Below are positions 55,046 to 64,000 of a DNA stretch of 64,000 bases, in pieces (position 1 is the stretch's first letter; each line of letters starts with the position of its first letter). The position numbers and the translations under genes were made by a program. A model generated the notes under the pieces. The model worked only from the letters and a program-made list of their open reading frames with translations, was not told the DNA's origin and ran no database searches. This DNA is from Symsagittifera roscoffensis (lineage: Eukaryota > Xenacoelomorpha > Acoela > Convolutidae), in NCBI RefSeq assembly GCF_963678635.1, contig NC_087069.1, positions 39,953,076-40,017,075 on the forward strand, in the 5' to 3' direction.

Positions 55046-56986
55046 TTATGTTGTGCAGTCAGCCACGTGGTGATCCGCCGACCCGCAGTTCGCGCATGAT
55101 CTGCGCTTGTCCATGTCATCTCTCGGCTTGTACCATGACGACCTCTGGGGTTGACTTCCCCCTTGCGTGTTCCTGTTTTCTGAATATGAGTATTTCTTGG
55201 GTTTCATCAGCATGTATTCCCTTGATTTCTGTCTCATTTCTTCTGGGGTCGGTGCGCTGTCTTTCGACAATGTGTAGTATGTTGCTAACATTGTTCTTAA
55301 GTCATCACTTTTTACCCCATCAATGAACTTCGAGGCAATGCTAAAGTTTCTTCTGTTTGTCGACTCCTCCGGGTAACTCCTTCTTCTCAAGCTCTCGAGG
55401 TCATCTAGGAATCGATCAATTGACTCGTCGTCCCTCTGCCTTCTCTTTTCAAATCGCATCATCACTTGGTGACCCTTCATGCCTGATCCGAATCGATTCA
55501 GCAATATTTCGAAGATTTTGTCCGCGGTGTCGCGTTCTTCTTCTTTCTTTGCAACCACGCATTTTAATGCCGTGCCTTCCAGGTTGCTGAGTATGGCTGT
55601 GAATGCTTGCCTTTCATCATTTAAGTTATCTTGCTCTAGATGTAATCTCATCACTTCCACCCACGTGTCAATGCATCCATCTGATACGTCTTTGAATTCT
55701 TTTGGCTTCTTGAAAGTTTTTCTTGATTTTCCGTCTCTCCTATCGCTCGAGTTAGTGTTCCTCGTGGCGAAGGCCTCTAGAGTCCTGTTCATCATCTCCC
55801 AAGTGCTTGTCCACGTCATTGCATCCGGAACTGCGTTGCTGCTGGCTGTTGAATCCCCCGGACCACTCGTTGTGTTTGATGTCCCACTTTTCATGATTGT
55901 TTTAGCAGCCGTTGGTGCTATGCTTACCGCATCCCGGTTTAAAGGCAGCGGTGTCGATTGCCGTTTGTTCCTTTGTGGTTCCACAAAGTCAACTCTGGTG
56001 CCTTGCGTGCGATCCACTGCCGGTCTTTCTTGTGAGGTAGAATTTCTCAAGATTGCATCCAACTTCGCCTGTATTGCACTCAAACTTTCGGCCTGATTCC
56101 TGTTCATTATGTCCATTCTCTTTTCCAAGCTACCTAATTGGCTGTTGACATCATCATATCGGTTTTTCAACTGTTGCATATCTTTTTTGATGTTCTTATC
56201 TCGTTCTTCATTGGTGGCATCTACCTTGTCCGACATCTGCTGGAGTCTCTCGTCTGTCGCCTTAGCCAGGTTAAAATGACTATCCAGATATTCGTGTTTG
56301 TTGTATTTTAACTCCTTCTTTATTAGGTTTCTATCTTCCTCACTATACTTTAGTTTTTTGTCGATCTGATTTAGCTTTGTCATCAGGTCGCCAAGCTCAA
56401 GAGCAGCTGTTTCATGAACAGCCGTTGTCTTGTTTTCGGCTGCCTCTTCTGTTCTGGCTTGTTCTTCCTTTGGGTCGGCTTCTGTTGCCTTCGTGCTCAC
56501 TGTCCCAAATGTTCGTGCTCTTCCAGTCTGTGATTCTTCGGCCGTGTTGTCTTTCGATTTCATTCCGACCATCATCGCCAACTTTTCTGTAAAAGATGTC
56601 TTCTTTACTTGAGAGTCATCTTTCACCGTTTCTCGGGTATTGCCTGTTGTGTTTTCCAACGCGTCTATCGGCGAAAACTCCACGGTTTTTGGATTTTGAT
56701 CTTCCATATGGGGCATCGGTGTGGATTCCGTTGTCTTTTTCTCCACTTCATCTACGCTCTGGTCTGGTGTCTCTAGGTCGATTTCGATTGTGGGCTCCAC
56801 CTGTTTTTCCCTCGCATCTTCTCGCGTCTTGCTCTCGGTGCCACTCCTCGTGCTGACCATGCTAACTGAAAAGTTATCTTTTGTTTTGCCTGGGCCCCTT
56901 GATGTCGTTCCGCGCAGCGACGAGTTATATTTCGTGTTTGATCCACTTGACCTTTTTTCTAGCACCGGTACCCTACTCCGTCTCAT
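55046..56986 (-). CDS. gag: Gag polyprotein, 646 aa
   Basis: The N-terminus is basic/Ser-rich, then an acidic Thr/Glu-rich disordered region. A long coiled coil spans about 200-320 (MTKLNQIDKKLKYSEEDRN ... GSLEKRMDIMNRNQAES). A gag core lies at about 430-600 (FKDVSDGCIDTWVEVMRLHL, RQRDDESIDRFLDDLESL). A CCHC knuckle CANCGSADHHVADC is at the extreme C-terminus (about 630-645). A TAA follows in the context ACA ACA TAA AAA CAA, with the same frame open beyond it and a second knuckle there. It should form the particle core and bind RNA. The frame is intact although the element has lost pol. Confidence 0.85.
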   Translation of the reverse strand: MRRSRVPVLEKRSSGSNTKYNSSLRGTTSRGPGKTKDNFSVSMVSTRSGTESKTREDAREKQVEPTIEIDLETPDQSVDEVEKKTTESTPMPHMEDQNPKTVEFSPIDALENTTGNTRETVKDDSQVKKTSFTEKLAMMVGMKSKDNTAEESQTGRARTFGTVSTKATEADPKEEQARTEEAAENKTTAVHETAALELGDLMTKLNQIDKKLKYSEEDRNLIKKELKYNKHEYLDSHFNLAKATDERLQQMSDKVDATNEERDKNIKKDMQQLKNRYDDVNSQLGSLEKRMDIMNRNQAESLSAIQAKLDAILRNSTSQERPAVDRTQGTRVDFVEPQRNKRQSTPLPLNRDAVSIAPTAAKTIMKSGTSNTTSGPGDSTASSNAVPDAMTWTSTWEMMNRTLEAFATRNTNSSDRRDGKSRKTFKKPKEFKDVSDGCIDTWVEVMRLHLEQDNLNDERQAFTAILSNLEGTALKCVVAKKEEERDTADKIFEILLNRFGSGMKGHQVMMRFEKRRQRDDESIDRFLDDLESLRRRSYPEESTNRRNFSIASKFIDGVKSDDLRTMLATYYTLSKDSAPTPEEMRQKSREYMLMKPKKYSYSENRNTQGGSQPQRSSWYKPRDDMDKRRSCANCGSADHHVADCTT

Positions 56987-57229
56987 TATTTCTATTTACA
57001 ATTGATCGTATTTACAATATTTTTATATACACAATTCTATTCTAGGAATAAAATCTTTTGTGAAAAAGAATTCTTAAAAGGAAATGTACAACGTGATAAA
57101 AAACCTTTCTTGAAACTTTCTTTATTTGTGGTCCCAATCGTACCGGGTTCCGACTAGTATTGTTCTGTTTTAAATCTGTCTCAAACACTTATTGTAATTT
57201 TACTTCAATTTTTATACCGTCCTAAGACT

Positions 57230-57990
57230 TCCAGTTACCGTCCCTACTCTTCTTGGTACCGTCCCAGGCTTCTTTCTACTGTCCCAAGACTGTTCGGTAC
57301 TGTCCCAGTACTTCGTCAGTGTCCCAAGACCCTTGTCCTGAGAGTACTATCCCAAGGCTACTGTCCCAAGGCTAGTGTCCCAAGACTAGTGTCCCAAGAC
57401 CAGTGTCCCAAGACTACTGTCCCAAGGCTAGTGTCCCAAGACTACTGTCCCAAGGCCAGTGTCCCAAGGCTAGTGTCCCAAGACTACTGTCCCAAGGCTA
57501 GTGTCCCAAGACTACTGTCCCAAGGCTAGTGTCCCAAGGTTAGTGTCCCAAGACTACTGTCCCAAGGCTAGTGTCCCAAGACTACTGTCCCAAGACTACT
57601 ATCCCAAGGCTAGTGTCCGAAGACTACTGTCCCAAGACCACTGTCCCAAGACCCTTGTCCCAAGACCCTGTCCCAAGACCCTTGTCCCAAGACCACTGTC
57701 CCAAGACCCTGTCCCAAGACCCTTGTCCCAAGACCACTGTCCCAAGACCCTGTCCCAAGACCCTTGTCCCAAGACCACTGTCCCAAGACCACTGTCCCAA
57801 GACCACTGTCCCAAGACCACTGTCCCAAGACCACTGTCCCAAGACCACTGTCCCAAGACCACTGTCCCAAGACCACTGTCCCAAGACTGTATCAAGACTG
57901 TTCTGGTCCAACACTGTCCCAGGACTGCACTGTCCCAAGACTGTCCCCATACTGCTCTGTCCCAAGACTTCTTTGGCACTGTCCCAAGAC
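57230..57990. repeat. Leader minisatellite of element 3 (GTCCCAAGAC type)
   Basis: Tandem modules of TGTCCCAAGACTAC, TGTCCCAAGGCTAG and later CACTGTCCCAAGAC recur every 12-15 bases, with long runs of the 15-base CACTGTCCCAAGACC unit at 57760-57890. Both strands stay open in several frames (PKTTVPRPLSQDHC-type on plus; LGTVVLGQWSWDSG-type on minus); all are repeat artefacts. Confidence 0.92.
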
Positions 57991-58361
57991 TGTTGACAAG
58001 TGTCTGAGCGGTGGGACCTCTTTCTTCTTCGTTATGGGGACTTCTTGATTCACTGTACCTCGTGCCACCACTCAAGCTCTAGTAAAATTTTCCCAAAAGC
58101 CCTCTCTTAAAAGCCAAATGCTGACCCCCCCTTTTTCTTATTTCTTTTTAATTACCTCTCTTTCAATGTTCCAAGCAACTTGAGACCAAAACCTGTGCGC
58201 AGGTATCTTGTGATCACATGTTCGTATAAAAACTAAACACAAATCCTCACCAAAATGCAACAAAAATCCAAGCTAGGAAAAAATAATAAAAACGGAAAGA
58301 TGAGCCCACCTAAAATTCAAAGGTGACCAATGTCTACCTTTTGTCGAAAAAAAAAAAAATT

Positions 58362-59427
58362 TGTCTGGTACCTAATTGCCACGCGTTTTCCTCCCCCCAA
58401 CTAATAATCTTATTGGGTATCACCAGAATTGTCTACGTCCGTTCCCCCCTACCAATCCGACCAGGGTACCTCCCTTAACTCAAGTTCAAATTTCGATATC
58501 CACTTTTTATTACCAACGCGTGTTAATGACTAATGTAACTAAATCAACGATGTCGACTAATTAGTCACTCTAATTTCCCCCCTTTTTACAATTTACAGCC
58601 GCCAACCTCTAACCTAACCAGCCCCCCTTCTAACCTCCCCCCCTTTCTAGCCCCCTTTCTTAAGCCTAAAAATTACCTTAAGCGCCGGGTGCTAAACCTC
58701 TCAAGAGAAAACCGTAGACCTGTTTCCAGGCCTGCTTAAGTAAAAATGTTCCTCAAAACCGGGGGATTTCGCTTATCCAATTTTACACTTATCTCCTATA
58801 ATGTAATTTGGATTTTAACGATACCCGTTCTGCCCAACTTGCGAACTCAAGATCTGCCAAATCCTTCTTGGCTGCTTTCCCACTCGACTGGTCACCTGTT
58901 CCAGTCCAGTCTCCTATTGGTTCAGCTCAAGTGTTCCTGAACCACTTTCCCACTCGGCCGGTCACCTCTTCCAGTCGAGTCTCCTATTGGTTCAGCTCAA
59001 GTGCTCCTGAACCACTTTCCCACTCGGCCGGTCACCTCTTCTAGACGAGTCTCCTTGTTGTCCAGCTAAGTTCCAAGCTATCTGAAAACCCTTGACAACG
59101 CCCCACACTCGGGCTCTTTATTAAGGTTACTGGGTTAAATTACTAGGTTGATCGAAACGATCGAACTTATAAAACAGTATGGGTATACTATTTAATTAAT
59201 ATAAAGGTTTGATCCAACTAATCTGGTGTCAAAGTCACTGTCTTTTTTCGGTTTATGGTTTTTGTTCCTTTTTCTATTCTTTTTTGGTTTTTGTTTTGCT
59301 TTTTGTCTTTTTGCTCGTGTTTTTGTCCCCCTAGTTGCCCCCCTTTACTCGGTTAGCTAAGCCTCGTTCGGAGAGCGTACCAGGAAGTTTTCTCGAGTTT
59401 TCTTAAAAAGCTATCACGGTACAACCA
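58362..59427 (-). repeat. Putative 5' LTR of element 3
   Basis: Aligns with 47479-48465 along its length. Its outer end, read on the minus strand, is TGGTTGTACCGTG. It contains a 70-bp triplication at 58875-59084. The inner boundary is approximate. Confidence 0.65.
58875..59084. repeat. 70-bp tandem triplication inside the LTR of element 3
   Basis: CTTTCCCACTCG recurs at 58875, 58945 and 59015 with TTCCAGTC-AGTCTCCTATTGG in each. Element 2 has one copy (from about 48079). Tandem copies in U3 often act as enhancers in LTR elements; here that is inference. Confidence 0.88.
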
Positions 59428-59577
59428 AATAGAAAACTTGTGTCTTTGGTTAGAACTTGTTCATTTCAAACTTTTGGGTTAAACTTGATTACCGGATTAA
59501 TTCTAGAGTTACTTTATAATTTAGTTACTCAATTCTAAAGGTCGTGTCAGTATGTAGGTACCCAATTTAAATTTAAC

Positions 59578-60450
59578 TGTTCCGACCCTGTTTTTAACGG
59601 CGTTCGCGTGTTTTAGGTATTTTGAGACCTGAGAATGGGGGCGTTCTTATTTTTTAGAGCGGGGGGTATTTTGGTAGTAGCCTTTAAGCTGTAACAAGGT
59701 TTGTAGTCTCGTGTCGCAAGTGAAACGAATTGGCTCCGACCGCTTGAGGTAGAAAAACACAAGAGATAGTGTCCCTGTCTCTTGAGCCAATAGTTATCGG
59801 GCCTATTTTTCTTTAACCTCATATGTGACTTAAGTAGGCGACTGTTACAAGCTAAAACAGATGTTATGTTCGGCTGATCAGTTTCACTTTGACTTCGTGT
59901 AACGCAAGCCTTCTTGTGTTGCTCCATATTTGTCGTCCCACGATTTGATGATGTTACAATGTTTTGACAACGTATGCATTTCTGGCTATTTGTCTGCTGG
60001 CCGTTGACAAACTCTGCACGAATTGCATTTTGACATCGTTTTTTTTGCACTTAAAAACACGCCAATCGCTTTCTATTAGCTGACAGGTACTCGCACCTAC
60101 TTCCAAATCGGTGCCGCTATCCGAAGAAGACATCACAACGAATATAAAAGATAATATTCGTAAATGTGAAACTAAATATTGTAACATTCGTCTACTGCAG
60201 TCACACATGAGGCTTAAGAAAAATAGGCCCTATAACCATTGGCTCAAGAGTCAGGGACACTATCTCTTGTGTTTTTCTACCTCAAATCAGTCGGAGCCAA
60301 TTCGGTTCGTTTGTGACATGAGACTACGACCCGTTACAGCTTAAAGGCTACTACTAAAATATCCCCCCACTCTAGAATTAGGAACGTCCCCATACTTAGG
60401 TCTCTAGATACCCAAAATACATGAACGCCGTTAAAAACCGGGTCGGAACA
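59578..60450. mobile_element. TIR element with about 270-bp inverted arms and BED-finger remnant
   Basis: The left arm (59578-59848, starting TGTTCCGACCCTG) and the right arm (60181-60450, ending GGTCGGAACA) are inverted copies with about 80-85 percent identity by eye. The loop (59849-60180) encodes part of a BED zinc finger on the minus strand. Parts of the same arm sequence recur at 61940-62805. No clear target duplication was found at these ends, and similarity to the third copy extends beyond the right arm, so the true termini may lie further out. Confidence 0.7.
59850..60133 (-). pseudogene. BED-type zinc-finger N-terminus of a transposase, frameshifted
   Basis: The start MSSSDSGTDLEVG is followed by SDWRVFKCKKND. 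After a frameshift, the 59613-60050 frame has KCIRCQNIV, then RGTTNMEQHKKAC, the C-x2-C ... GTTN-x3-H-x4-C spacing of BED fingers at the N-terminus of hAT transposases. No hAT catalytic domain follows; the frame instead runs into the inverted arm. A deletion derivative of an autonomous element is the simplest reading. Confidence 0.55.
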
Positions 60451-61939
60451 ATCCGTTAAGTTACTTTTTATTAGCCAGTGGAACTTTGATCCATTTCAGA
60501 TGGATCAACCTAAAACTCGCCTTACCTCAACATAACAATCATAAAACACACTAGAAACTTAAATTAAGGACTCACATGTTGATGCGCTCAAGCACAGGAG
60601 GTAATTAAATGGGTGAGCAACTCTAGAATTTATTAAGATAACTAGATAAGTTCAATGTTTATCAGTTCGAATGGCAGAGGTAAGTTTGAACTCTAGAATG
60701 AAGTTTTATGTGAACCATTGGGACACTCAAGCTGTCCACTTTTCCGTCGAAGGTTCACTCTGGTCCAGTTCGAATAATTGTTCTCGCGGAAATACTCTGT
60801 CTTCTATTTCAGATAGGACAGCTCTACTCTTGTTCACTATGATGGAAATTGCAAATTGCAATTTCCCACTTGTTTTTATCTGACAACTTTCCCGCGATTG
60901 TTACTCGATTGTTCTGATTTCTCTTTTTCTGACTTTCAGTTATCGCGAGAAAATCGTGCATGACAGGCTCCATTCGAATTTTTGAAAAATTAAACTTCAC
61001 TCCAAATTCAAGTGCTTTTTGCTTCTCTCAAGGTCAAACTTCCAAATATGACCGACTGGCACATATTATTAATTTTTATCAATAAATCAAAATGATCATA
61101 AGATAATCGCTAAGTTGAAACGTAACCCGTATCGGTTTTTATTGTAAGAACATCAACACTTGTCATCTTCTTTCATCATTATCACTTCCATATCAAGAAA
61201 ATTCCAAGGATTTTGACTGGAATACGTGAAGAAGGGACTCCTCACTGTAACCTCGGTTACTATGATACTTTTGGTTATCTATCATACTTCTGATTATATT
61301 TAAAAAGTTGAAAAAGAAACAAACGCCGAAGCAACAATCGCAGGGCCAATAATCGCAATTGCAGCGTTATAATCGCATCGGCAGGTCGACCAGTGAAGCG
61401 ACCTAATGGCCAAAACGGAAAAACAGCTTGAGTTATCTTAGTTACATTCGAGAATGCGTTAAACTAAATTTTCAAACAAACGTTTTCGCACGTGTTTGTG
61501 CATCTTCAGGTTTTAAAAATCTAAACTATCTCTCCAAAATGATCAGAGATCATGAAATGTGGTGTACACGTAATTTTTTTAAAACTTAAAAATTTAACTA
61601 ATCACAAATTCAATAATTGCTAAATTTATGTAACAAATTTTATGTAGCAATTTTAATTATTTAGCCACAAATTTCTCAGAGTCTCCAACTTTTTTGTTAT
61701 TATAATTTTGTTTTGTTGCTACCTTCATGCTAACGTCTAAGTTAACTCAATATATTTGTTTTAATCAAAATTTTTCGATTCTGAAACTATAGCCTTAGTG
61801 TCAGCTCCCTTCTACTGCGGAAAACCAGATTAACAAATCCTTCGATCACACGTCCTTCGTACTGACGCGAGGAGCAACTTCTAAAATATGTCATGGCACC
61901 TGTATCTGTTGGTTTCTGATACCGTCCACAGTTAATTTT
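60451..61939. other. Repeat flank and AT-rich spacer, no gene supported
   Basis: 60451-60600 is an inverted match to about 61945-62077 (TTTTAGG-TGATCCA-CTGAAATGGATCAAA on the plus strand of the latter). The rest, including a 70-codon frame at 60671-60883, shows no recognisable coding sequence. Confidence 0.5.
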
Positions 61940-62805
61940 CCTTCCAGAACCGTAGTCAATATGTGAGTACTGAATTTAATTTCTAGAGTGTACTTTATAG
62001 AGTTATGTGAGATAAGGCGGGTTTTAGGCTGATCCACCTGAAATGGATCAAAAGTCCCACTGTAAAAAAAAAACTAATGGTTCCGACCCTGTTTTTTAAC
62101 GGCGTTCACGTGTTTTTGGTATATAGAGACTTACCCATGGGGACGTGCTTAATTCTAGTGTGGGGTTATTTTGGTAGTTTCTTTAAAAATTTATTTCAAA
62201 TAGCAAAACAACAACTGAAGCATGAAACCAAGATAGCACCGGGAGTGAAAGAGAGCACCATATGGGAAATCTATCAGATAAAAAGGCCGGATGTTGGCAA
62301 TGGCAAGATAAGAAATTCGCAGAAAGTGAGATACAAGGTGACAGAGAATTAGAGGATCATAAAAACTTCATCGAGAGAAGCTTGAGGGCGTAGAGTTCCG
62401 ATGACACATGCTGCGTTAGACATCTGTATGCAAACTGATATTCTTTGTCTAAGGAAGGCAGTGTATTTTAATGTGTATGTTAAAAATTGTATTTTTGTTA
62501 TCACTTTACTGATACCTCAATGCTTCGCTTCTTCTTCTGGCTCATGTTTCGTTGAAATTTTGGCTGAGTAGTGCTTTTTGGAATTTCTACTGCCTTAACT
62601 CCTAGACTTATTTCTTCTTCTTTTCTGGTAGTAGCCTTTAAGCTCTAACACGATTTTGAAGTCAATGTCTTAAGCGAACCGAATCGGGTCCGACAGAATG
62701 AGGTACAAAAACACAAGAGGTAGTGTCCCTGACCCTTGAGCCAATGGTTATAGGGCCTATTTCTCTTTACCTCATATGTGACGTAAGCGGACGACTGTTA
62801 AATTT
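61940..62805. repeat. Third copy of the TIR-arm repeat, interrupted by an insertion
   Basis: 61940-62183 and 62628-62805 together match one arm of the 59.6-60.6 kb repeat (GTTCCGACCCTG, AACGGCGTTCACGTG, then GGTAGTAGCCTTTAAGCT, AAAACACAAGAGGTAGTGTC). They are split by about 445 bases of unrelated sequence (62184-62627). Confidence 0.8.
62470..62627. repeat. 158-bp direct repeat, copy 1
   Basis: AATGTGTATGTTAAAAATTG ... TTCTTCTTTTCTG recurs at 63209-63366 with about five mismatches. It forms the right part of the insertion into the TIR-arm copy. Origin unknown; possibly the 3' part of a short retroelement. Confidence 0.92.
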
Positions 62806-63208
62806 TCTTATTGCTTATTTGTTAATTTCGCCTCTGTCAAAAAATTTTCCAAAGATAAAAGGTAAATTAGTAAATGTGACTTTTTACAGGTATGAATCAT
62901 CCGCAGGCTCTAAACATTTGCAATGTCTGTTCGAGCAGTCAGCAGATTTTGAATATTCTGATCGGTTGTAGAATGAGAATGGTCTCTGGTCGCGTATCAA
63001 GTTCTCTCGACTCTTCTCCCTTATCTAAAATAGTTGAATTTTTCCAATTGAGATTGGGCTGGGCAGATATAAAAGTTCACCCATTACATGTAGATGTTCT
63101 CAATTTTTTATACGAAGCTAAATGTTTTCTTTTAAGCCTTTCAAGCTACTGTTTGTTTTACTTTCTTTCTCATCAATGTGAAAAACATTACTGTTTGTTC
63201 TAATTTAA

Positions 63209-63366
63209 AATGTGTATGTTAAAAATTGTATTTTTGTTATCACTTTACTGATACCTCAATGCTTCGCTTCTTCTTCTGGCTCATGATTCGTTGAAATTTT
63301 GGCTGAGTAGTGCTTTTTGGAATTTCTAATGCCTTAACTCCTAGGCTTCTTTCTTCTTCTTTTCTG
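63209..63366. repeat. 158-bp direct repeat, copy 2
   Basis: Near-identical partner of 62470-62627, same orientation, 739 bases away. The flanks of the two copies differ. Confidence 0.92.
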
Positions 63367-63557
63367 AAACATTTCTGAGTTCACATTTAGGCTTCGAAAT
63401 CGAAAGAAATCCGGTTTTCGATAGAGTTCTTGGAGCGAATAAGAAGATACTCGCTCAGTATATAGCACCGATTCATTCGACTTGACATCTCCATTTAGGA
63501 TGTCACATTAAAATTATTATGGAACCGTATATTACAGGAATGATTGAATTACAATAC

Positions 63558-63813
63558 CGTTCTTCTAGAAGTTTTGCAATCCTCTTCGAAGAGTATGATT
63601 CACTCTTAGGTCTCGTATACTCTCTAATTGTCATTTCGAATGGCTGCGGGACGGTGATTTTGTGAGACCATCTGTTTCTGGGCTTGTATGCCATGCGCTG
63701 GTATTGAATCAACTGTCGGTCCACACGTTTAGCGAGGTCTCCATCGTCGTCCCAAACTAATTTGGACAGAAAGACATTTCTCAGTCGAGGGATTTCTTCA
63801 TCGATATCAGCAT
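63558..63813 (-). CDS. Internal exon, FAM161-like (centrosome/cilium) protein fragment
   Basis: On the minus strand an acceptor ATGTTTAG (AG at 63815-63814) opens a frame reading ADIDEEIPRLRNVFLSKLVW, then acidic DDDGDLAKRV, then RQLIQYQRMAYKP and ITVPQPFEMTIREY, and closes at a donor-like G|GTATTG (GT at 63557-63556). The TVPxPFxMTxRE block followed by a Lys/Ser-rich helix reminds me of the UPF0564 domain of FAM161A/B, microtubule and ciliary proteins. That is recall, and other families share the block. The amino-acid composition is balanced, unlike nearby chance frames. Further exons would lie outside the window to the right and possibly to the left. Confidence 0.45.
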
Positions 63814-64000
63814 CTAAACATTTTTTTTTCTAGGAAATCAATATAGACTAGCGCGTAACGCACCTCCAGTACTTCTAATTTTTGACATTCTAAATCAGGG
63901 TTCGGAATTTCAAATATTGAAAAATAGTTTTAAATTTAAGTTTACTTTTAAAAATCACAAAAAACTTCATATCTCGAAAACTACAAAAATTCGAGCAGTC

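Larger units (their letters stand above)
53741..59427 (-). mobile_element. Truncated Ty3/gypsy-like element (element 3), minus strand
   Basis: From right to left: putative 5' LTR (58362-59427), leader with minisatellite, gag (56986-55046), in-frame stop, second zinc knuckle plus protease (55036-53741), then an abrupt end. RT, RNase H, integrase and the 3' LTR are missing. Sequence is a diverged sister of element 2 but better preserved. Confidence 0.88.

Noticed and set aside
57501-58075. ORFs of 88-168 codons on both strands (PRPLSQDHCPKT-type and LGQWSWDSG-type)
   Set aside because: Open on both strands because of the GTCCCAAGAC repeat; not genes.
60111-60344. 77-codon plus-strand frame in the TIR arm
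   Set aside because: It is the inverted-arm counterpart of part of the minus-strand frame at 59613-60050, so it reflects the repeat and not a gene.
62892-63203. 103-codon plus-strand frame after a TTTTTACAG acceptor-like site
   Set aside because: Starts with a Cys-rich stretch but no matching family or donor; lies among nested repeats. Evidence too weak to call.

Overview
The window is animal-type (metazoan, invertebrate-like) nuclear DNA that consists almost entirely of repeats and LTR retrotransposons. Reasons: a 210-bp satellite array, several Ty3/gypsy-type elements (one with an envelope gene), hAT-like TIR elements, minisatellites, and only one or two plausible host exons with splice-site flanks. 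I cannot name the species. A 200-base run of N at 5556-5755 is a scaffold gap.

Layout. 1-3785: 18 nearly identical 210-bp satellite units. 3786-13285: AT-rich sequence without a complete gene; it holds a short exon-like ORF resembling the C-terminus of a family-B DNA polymerase (6333-6874), a G/C-rich foldback (7393-7500), a 21-bp minisatellite (9501-9811) and a dispersed repeat. 13290-32171: one complete 18.9-kb env-bearing LTR retrotransposon on the minus strand, with LTRs that look identical (410 bp) and a 4-bp CAAT target duplication. 32176-36640: AT-rich spacer with a 33-bp minisatellite and a 416-bp hAT-like MITE with an 8-bp target duplication (7/8 identity). 36651-48465: a decayed, more GC-rich Ty3/gypsy element on the minus strand (gag, protease, RT, RNase H, integrase, extra 3' ORFs), with many stops, frameshifts and broken catalytic motifs. 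48466-53740: repeat-rich spacer ending in a plus-strand gag fragment of the same broad family. 53741-59427: a truncated sister element (protease, gag, leader, LTR). 59500-63400: TIR repeats with a BED-finger remnant and nested insertions. 63558-63813: a minus-strand exon resembling FAM161-type proteins.

The centrepiece is the 18.9-kb element. Its minus strand reads: 5' LTR, PBS, 77-codon leader ORF, repeated leader with strong splice-donor-like sites, 155-aa basic ORF overlapping the start of gag-pol, a single 2742-aa gag-pol (gag, zinc knuckle, protease, RT, RNase H, integrase), then a compact chain of accessory ORFs: a 50-codon open frame, 76 aa and 55 aa hydrophobic ORFs, a 378-codon frame with no ATG, an 872-aa Env, a 221-aa Pro/Ser-rich ORF, a 336-aa ORF, a 1.6-kb 3' region, 3' LTR. 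Neighbouring accessory frames touch or overlap by a few bases (TAAATG, ATGA, a 13-base overlap, ATGA). That suggests a polycistronic, probably spliced, subgenomic message with coupled translation. Part of the chain is missed by ATG-based ORF calling. The matching LTRs and intact ORFs imply a recent, possibly still mobile, retrovirus-like element.

The two GC-richer elements share a two-knuckle gag/protease layout. Each carries a different minisatellite in its leader at the same place between LTR and gag. The plus-strand fragment has a third such array.
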